A DNA stretch of 14,739 nucleotides from Ectocarpus siliculosus. Lineage: Eukaryota; Sar; Phaeophyceae; Ectocarpales; Ectocarpaceae. The notes beneath the pieces were generated by a model that searched no databases, was not told the DNA's origin, and was given only the letters and a program-made list of their open reading frames with translations. Position numbers and translations under genes: made by a program. The stretch lies in assembly GCA_000310025.1 (NCBI GenBank), contig FN649747.1:1290872-1305610 (forward strand), given 5' to 3'. Shown in pieces: positions 9,984 through 14,739 of the stretch (position 1 is its first letter; the number at the start of each line of letters is the position of its first letter).

Positions 9984-12900
9984 ATGAGGCTTGAAGCGTC
10001 GATTAACCTTCCCTTTAGCTGCCATGCGGTGAGATCTTTTAGGCTCGTTGGCAAGAACGATTGTGTTCTGCCCCGCCTTTAGCGTGTCTCCTCGCATTCA
10101 CGCGCATGATTTCAAAGACCCGACAGCAGGTTGCGTCTCCCCGTGCTTTATCATGCAGCAGCTGTAGACCTCCCCCGCTGAAGATATTCGACACATCGGG
10201 TGCCGCACTCAAGGCGGGCACCACTTCCCTGCAAGAGGATCATCTTTACTCTCGGTATGAATACATGTGTCCCACCTGCACCTTCGCCGGCCATATGGTT
10301 CCCAGTACCGAACTCTGCCCTATTCCGCATGATGATCTGATCCAGCTCGTTCGCGTTCATGACAGCAACCCGTAGCCTTTCACACGGAAGCTGGTCCGTA
10401 ACTGCTATCCATGCAAGCAGGATATTATACACCGCCCAGGGGTGGCACCGCCATGTGGTATCACCACCTGTACCCACACTCGGCACAGCTGGAGGAGGAG
10501 CCTTGAAACCGTTCATGGGCCGGGTGATACGCCCTGTCGCTCGCGGAACTCTGTTTCCCCTAGGTTGCTGTTTCGCATTCTGTTTTTTAAAAAAACAAGT
10601 ACAATTATTACTGATGGGTATTATTCAGATCACCACGCGCAACCCGTCGTCACGACTCAGCGATCACTGATCATGTATGTGTCCCTTTCGTTCGAACGAA
10701 CCTGTGCGCCTTCGAATTTCGACCAAGTGTTACTAATACTTTTTTGCGAACGACTCCGACCACCACCACCAAGGTGGAGTTCAGCCCGTTTGACGGCGAG
10801 CGGGTGGCGGTGGCGACAGCCCAGTACTTCGGCATCGTTGGGAACGGGCGGTTGCACGTCTTCGGCAGACATGCGGGAGACGTTGCGGACAGCTCGCCCG
10901 CCTGGCAGCAGCGAGAGGTGTGACTCGACACGTTGTCGGGGACGGACGGCGTTTCCTTAGTGTAGCCTTCGCGAGCAAATAACAAGCTTGGTTTTAGTGG
11001 CGGGGCTGTACGTACGTGTTTGGGAGTTACGGTAACGGGTATCTCTTTATTAATTCACATACATGCCACGCTTACTTGTCGTCGCGACGGCGGTCGACGT
11101 GTTCGGTCCACTCCGAGGGCGCCGAGAAGTCGACGGAGGGGGGCAACAGCAGCGGCATTTGGCTGGTTTCATCAAGGCGGGGAAGCAGGGGTTGCGGCGC
11201 GGGGGCTGCGCACGTCCACGACTAAAAAAATCGACAACACCACGTGTTTGGAAATCTTGTCAGACGACGACAAGGCGCGCCCTTTTTTCTTCCCCGTCAG
11301 GGCTACATAACAAGACTGCTGCTACGCTCGTTGTCTTGCGCAGTAGCTGCGGAGCTTCGACACGCAGGCCGGGCTGTTCGACTGCGCGTGGAGCGAGTGC
11401 CATCCCCACCAGATGGCCACCGCGGGAGCAGGTTTGTGCGACTGACAGCATTTTTTAAGCTGTAGTGGGGGTACGGCGGCGTGATGATCCGTTGTTGCCA
11501 TCTCCTTCAAGCACGCACGGTTGCCTCCTCCCTTGTCATCGCCAACTGGTTCTTCAATGAGTTCATGTCAATATTCGGTTTTTAAAACACTGCATCAGCA
11601 CACCACCAGCAAACCTCACACGCCAAACGAAGTTGGCATGGCAAAGCGTTGCTTCGGCTTTTCGCCGTCGTGGATGTCTTGAGCCTGAGGATTGCCCCCG
11701 CCGTTCCCAGGCCGGACTGCAACGTACTCCTGCAGCGTTCTTCTTTCTGGTTCCAGGACAGATATGGAAACTCCAGCGCAGGCATCCTGTATTACCTTCT
11801 TTGAGTTGAGCTCTGGGTAAAAGCGGTCCACCTGCCGCACCGCAATGAATCGTTCTTGCAGGGTACCCACTACGGCTGCGGCCCACACAGAAGAAACGTC
11901 TGCTTGGGGTTGCTCAATTTCTTATTCGTCACCACCGTCGAGCATAGATGGGGGTCATTTGATAGAGTTTCCGTGTAGGATCCACGGCCGAGGTGTGCTG
12001 CTTAGTCGATTTGTCTTAGTTTTTTCGTGAAAAGTTTAGCCTCATTTTCTTCTGACTCAATTTTTCTTAATGGCGGGCCTGAACCGTACAAGAGCGCGCA
12101 CTAGTTGTGTGAGCACTGGGCTGAATAACCCCCGTGTTGAGCAGGCATCGTGGTCGAAATGACGTCACTGCTGTTTTTTTGTTTTGTTCGCTGCTCTAAC
12201 CTGCTCCTATAATAGATGGCGTAGTTAAGCTTTGGGACCTAGGAGCTGCGGACGGATTCCCGGTTGCCGACTGGAGAGAGCACACGCAAGGTATACATCG
12301 CACTTGAGAAATAAAAGGACAGGGCCAACCAGAAAACCTGCGGGAACTTTTCTCTTTCTCTCGTTAAGGTTTGCCGAACAAAAACTGCTGTACGTATGTA
12401 TTCCGTAGTAAAGGTGTGCTTCAGGAAACCCGACCAATGTTTCGGCGGGACCGCGGGGGGTTCCCATTTTCCGGTTGCTTGAAGAGAAAGAGTCGAGTTG
12501 GAAAACCTCAGCGCCCGTCAGGGGAGACGTGCGGCATCTGTCGACCCTCTGGATAATTGTAGCCCACCACCTCCCTCTGGCGCTCACCCGCCACATTTTC
12601 CCCCCGTGTGGATCATGCAGCGTTATTATCTACCACGAAGTACAACCTTTCCAAAAGCACACGATATTAGCTTATACACCTAACACGGCTTGACCCCAAT
12701 AGCACACGATTTTTTGTTGAGACGCCCAACACTATTTGGCCCTGAAAGTACACGATTTCCTATTTAGACGCCCAACACGGTTTGACCCCGCTTGGTCCTC
12801 CCTGTCAGAGGTGTCGGGCGTGGACTGGAATCTGGTTTCGAAGGGCTTGTTCGCGTCAGCTTCTTGGGACGGCAGCGTGAAACTGTGGACACCAAGTGCG

Positions 12901-13586
12901 GGAGTATCGTCGCATACTTTTCGGGATCACGGGCGGCACCCCGTTTACGGTGAGGCAGACTACCATGCTTTCCTTGACAACAGCAGTGTGGCTGGAACGG
13001 AGCGGTCGATGCTAATAGAAAAGACACAACACACACACACACACACGCAACACACGTCGCGCGCTCGCAGGTGCTATTTGGAGCCCGTTTAGCCCTGGCC
13101 AGCTGCTCTCTTTCTCCGGGGATGGGACTGCGAGGGTGCTCGATGTCAACAGCCCCGGTGCTGCGATTGTGGTAAGAAGAAGCACTTTTCTCGCTTCGGC
13201 GGTTGTATGCGGCAGGTCACACCTTCACATGAAGAGGAAGTCGCCTAGAGTGAGCTAAGCTAAGCTAAGCTAGGCAGGGTCGAGCCCACCTAGTCGACGT
13301 CTTTTGACCAGAGGCCTAAACACGACAGTTGTCAAGGCACTCAGTCCTGTAAGCAGGCCTTGACACGTCGAGCCCGCTAGACGGCGCGCCAGCTCAGAAA
13401 AGGTCGCGGCACACTGAAGATGGTAATGCGTCTGTTTTACGGTGATGAAATATCGGTGATTCAAAAGCTGGACGGACACGGGGGTGCGGAGGTCCTAGCG
13501 GGAGACTGGGACAAGTACAACCATCCAGTGGTCGCCACGGGTTGCGCCGACGGGGCGGTGAAGACGTGGGACCTCCGTCAACCGAG
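9984..13586 (+). CDS. PEX7: PEX7, peroxisomal PTS2 receptor (WD40), 3' end not found
   Basis: PEX7 is the cytosolic WD40 receptor that binds proteins with the N-terminal PTS2 signal and delivers them to the peroxisome. Seven exons: 9984-10028, 10774-10917, 11347-11431, 12216-12290, 12809-12949, 13071-13171 and 13468-13586. Intron phases (0,0,1,1,1,0,2) are mutually consistent and yield 236 residues. The start fits PEX7: a 15-residue exon ending LPFSCHA, then VEFSPFDGERVAVATAQYFG, the family's N-terminal signature. WD units follow: LFDCAWSE to ADGVVKLWDL (about 73-99), VSGVDWNL to SWDGSVKLW (118-143), AIWSPF to DGTARVLDV (165-189, Trp replaced by Leu), and VLAGDWDKYN to DGAVKTWDLR (206-234). 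FPVADWREHTQE between the first two units is also PEX7-like. The family is usually about 315-330 residues, so some 80-90 residues (the last repeats) are missing. The last exon ends at AG|GTATGTG, and no following exon is recognisable up to 14739. The acceptor of exon 7 (TTCAAAAG) is weak. Confidence 0.92.
10029..10773 (+). other. PEX7 intron 1
   Basis: 745-bp phase-0 intron with donor GCG|GTGAGA. A near-perfect branch-point sequence, TACTAAT, lies at 10731-10737 before the acceptor ACCACCAAG. Open frames on both strands run through it (minus 10151-10516 and 10039-10224; plus 10061-10375). None matches a known family, and opposite-strand frames over the same bases cannot all be real. Confidence 0.75.
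10918..11346 (+). other. PEX7 intron 2
   Basis: 429-bp phase-0 intron with donor GAG|GTGTGA and a pyrimidine-rich acceptor, TTGTCTTGCGCAGTAG. The upstream CAG of that acceptor is an alternative, but it would put an in-frame TAG into the exon. No other content is recognised. Confidence 0.8.
11432..12215 (+). other. PEX7 intron 3
   Basis: 784-bp phase-1 intron with donor GCAG|GTTTGT and acceptor CCTATAATAG, preceded by a possible branch point CTCTAAC at 12194-12200. An ATG-started minus-strand frame of 90 codons lies at 11616-11888 (see findings). The rest is T-rich with no recognisable coding. Confidence 0.8.
12291..12808 (+). other. PEX7 intron 4
   Basis: 518-bp phase-1 intron with donor CAAG|GTATAC and acceptor TCCTCCCTGTCAG. 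Its last third is a 46-bp tandem repeat that runs to within about 20 bases of the acceptor. Confidence 0.85.
12641..12796. repeat. 46-bp minisatellite in PEX7 intron 4
   Basis: Copies start at 12681, 12727 and 12773 (AACACGG or AACACTA, then TTGACCCC or TTGGCCCT, then a CACGATTT core, then GACGCC). A more diverged copy lies upstream from about 12635-12641, and the last copy is cut short before the acceptor polypyrimidine tract. The period is exactly 46 bp between the visible starts. Confidence 0.85.
13024..13056. repeat. AC dinucleotide microsatellite in PEX7 intron 5
   Basis: A run of AC with minor interruptions (ACACAACACACAC...GCAACACACG) ends about 15 bases before exon 6, inside the 121-bp fifth intron. 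Confidence 0.9.
13253..13272. repeat. AGCTA pentamer microsatellite in PEX7 intron 6
   Basis: Four tandem units of AGCTA. They are followed at 13331-13338 and 13357-13364 by an 8-bp inverted repeat (GTCAAGGC / GCCTTGAC) and by two copies of a GTCGAGCCC motif, all within the 296-bp sixth intron. Confidence 0.88.
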
Positions 13587-13616
13587 GTATGTGTGTCCAT
13601 CTTATCTGTTATGTTG

Positions 13617-13967
13617 TTAGCACCGACCGCGCCAACCTGTTGACCAACCAACGAAAAGACGCAAGTCTCAGTGCGGTTGAGAACAAAAAATGCTTCTAAA
13701 GGCCACGATCTGGTACCCGGTGAGGGGGTGCGTGTGCGTGCGTGCGTGCGTGCGTGTGTGTGTTTACTAGCATAGCGTCGACCGTGCCAACCGCGCTGAT
13801 CAACGAAATTACGCCGGTGCCAAGCGGGTGAAATGAAAGTCCCTGGAAGGCGACGAAAAATTCAGGTGTGTGTGTGGTTTTTTATTATTAGCATCGACCG
13901 CGCTAACCCGCTGACCAATGAAAAGACGCCAGTCTCAGTGCGGTTGAAAACACAACAAACTTCTAAA
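13617..13967. repeat. Dispersed-tandem repeat, three copies of about 80 bp
   Basis: Copies lie at 13617-13700, about 13767-13840 and 13888-13967. Each begins TTAGCA/CTAGCA followed by a CGACCG..CCAAC/TAAC block. Copies 1 and 3 share a long GAAAAGACGC.AGTCTCAGTG core and a CTTCTAAA end; copy 2 is more diverged. GT-rich simple sequence lies between copies 1 and 2, just before copy 3, and just after it. Confidence 0.85.
13728..13763. repeat. GTGC/GT microsatellite
   Basis: An alternating GTGC/GTGT run between copies 1 and 2 of the 80-bp repeat. It lies in PEX7 intron 7 and is probably polymorphic. Confidence 0.92.
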
Positions 13968-14713
13968 TGTGTGTGAGTGCGCGCGCGTGTTTTGCGCCCG
14001 CGAGGAGCACCAGCGGGCGCAGGCCACGGCTGCAAGTACTCCTCTCCTGTCGCGGTGCTGGCGGCGGCGGTGGGAGCTGGGTTCTACATGAATACGCACC
14101 TCGCTGCTTGTTGTTTAGTTCCGTATCAGGTTTGAGTTGGCCCGGCGAAATGCCCGGCGAAATTCTCCCCTTCTTTACACAAGGCTACATTCTCGCGTCC
14201 TTTCGCGCCAACCAACCCGTGGTGGTTTCGTTCGTGTTCTTTGAACCGTTCTTGCGACACGATGCCTTGTCGTGCCCTCGACTAACGAGTTCTTCGTCCA
14301 TGCTGCCGCGACTCAATGTTTCGGCTTTCGCCCGTGTGGTGCTTTGGTCCTGCTGCGTGCATCCTCCGTCTGCAGTAGGGCGATTCGTTTGGTCTCTTGT
14401 TGGTGCACGGTAATGACAACGCTTCCACAGCTCTGCTGTACCCGCACGTCGCCGCAAAGTGTGCTGCCGGCGCCCACAAAGGCCGATGCCCTTAGTGAAA
14501 TGGGTCTGGTGTGCCAAAAACCGCCCGTTCAAACGTCAAAGCCCTTCTTGGGGCTTGTCACAAACAGCGCGAACCGTATTGAACAGGTGCGTGCGCTTGT
14601 GCCAGCATCCGAATCGACACACGTTTCTCCGTAACACTTGAAGTGAAGCATGTGCATATGTGAACTTTGAGATCCACATGCTGCAAGATTATGGGACGCT
14701 TGACTGATCTCGT

Positions 14714-14731
14714 CCCCCCCCCCCCCCCCCC
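14714..14731. repeat. Poly-C homopolymer at the window end
   Basis: Eighteen consecutive C are followed by GCCCCCTC. It may be a true homopolymer or the ragged edge of a sequence contig. Confidence 0.95.
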
Positions 14732-14739
14732 GCCCCCTC

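Larger units (their letters stand above)
13587..14739 (+). other. Start of PEX7 intron 7 (or unresolved 3' part of PEX7)
   Basis: After exon 7 no block with PEX7 features (a GHxxAVRRVKxSP repeat or a CGWDxxVxVW end) could be read in any plus-strand frame. The stretch holds a repeat family (13617-13967), a GT microsatellite, open but unrecognised frames at 13967-14413 and 14272-14634, and a terminal C run. Intron 7 may continue past the window, or the last exon is too diverged to see by eye. Confidence 0.5.

Noticed and set aside
10442-10960. 172-codon plus-strand open frame over PEX7 exon 2
   Set aside because: It reads PEX7 exon 2 in the wrong frame; the correct frame gives the VEFSPF signature and joins in phase with its neighbours.
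14030-14085. Possible further PEX7 exon reading SPVAVLAA
   Set aside because: It resembles the residues expected after WDLRQP, but the available acceptor leaves the wrong phase and the sequence then lacks any WD-repeat pattern.
13967-14413. 148-codon plus-strand open frame near the window end
   Set aside because: No domain is recognised, it begins inside repeat DNA, and a minus-strand frame overlaps part of it, so it is treated as chance.
1-14739. CRISPR array, phage genes, bacterial operon or tRNA
   Set aside because: No regularly spaced repeats with unique spacers, no Shine-Dalgarno-led gene strings and no cloverleaf with a GGTTCGANTCC-type arm were seen; the spliced genes show a eukaryotic nuclear origin.

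Overview
The window reads as nuclear DNA of an intron-rich eukaryote. Coding sequence comes in short blocks (45-200 bases) joined by GT-AG introns of about 0.1-1.7 kb, and there are no ribosome-binding sites, operons or compact gene packing. Moderate GC, long introns, a long GT-rich stretch after one gene, and the style of the proteins suggest a stramenopile, most likely a brown alga of the Ectocarpus type. That placement is inference from gene architecture, not from a marker gene.

Three genes can be supported. (1) On the minus strand at 365-968, the last two visible exons of a DEP-domain protein. The DEP domain is split by one intron and the gene ends at 365; its 5' part is not resolved. (2) On the plus strand at 4129-7673, a complete four-exon methionine-R-sulfoxide reductase B (MsrB) of about 210 residues, with both zinc CxxC pairs and the catalytic RYCVN motif. 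(3) On the plus strand from 9984, the first seven exons (236 residues) of PEX7, the WD40 receptor that brings PTS2 proteins to the peroxisome. Its last WD repeats are not recognisable before the window ends in a run of 18 C.

Layout: 1-364 is downstream of the DEP gene and carries a 75-bp tandem duplication that includes the gene's 3' end. 969-4128 has no assignable gene, only weak open frames and a TATA-like site. 4129-7673 is MsrB, whose 1.7-kb third intron contains a 337-bp foldback (MITE-like) element and a 26-bp duplication. 7674-9983 is the MsrB 3' region, starting with a TGATR pentamer repeat that begins in the stop codon and continuing as GT-rich DNA, followed by a spacer and the pyrimidine-rich leader of PEX7. 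9984-14739 is PEX7, whose introns hold a 46-bp minisatellite, AC, AGCTA and GT microsatellites, and a roughly 80-bp repeat family in intron 7.

The genes do not form a pathway. MsrB (oxidised-protein repair) and PEX7 (peroxisomal import) are both linked to oxidative metabolism, but their adjacency needs no functional explanation. I see no clear novel multi-gene system. The points most worth a second look are the foldback element in MsrB, PEX7 in a probable stramenopile, and coding-like antisense frames inside PEX7 introns.
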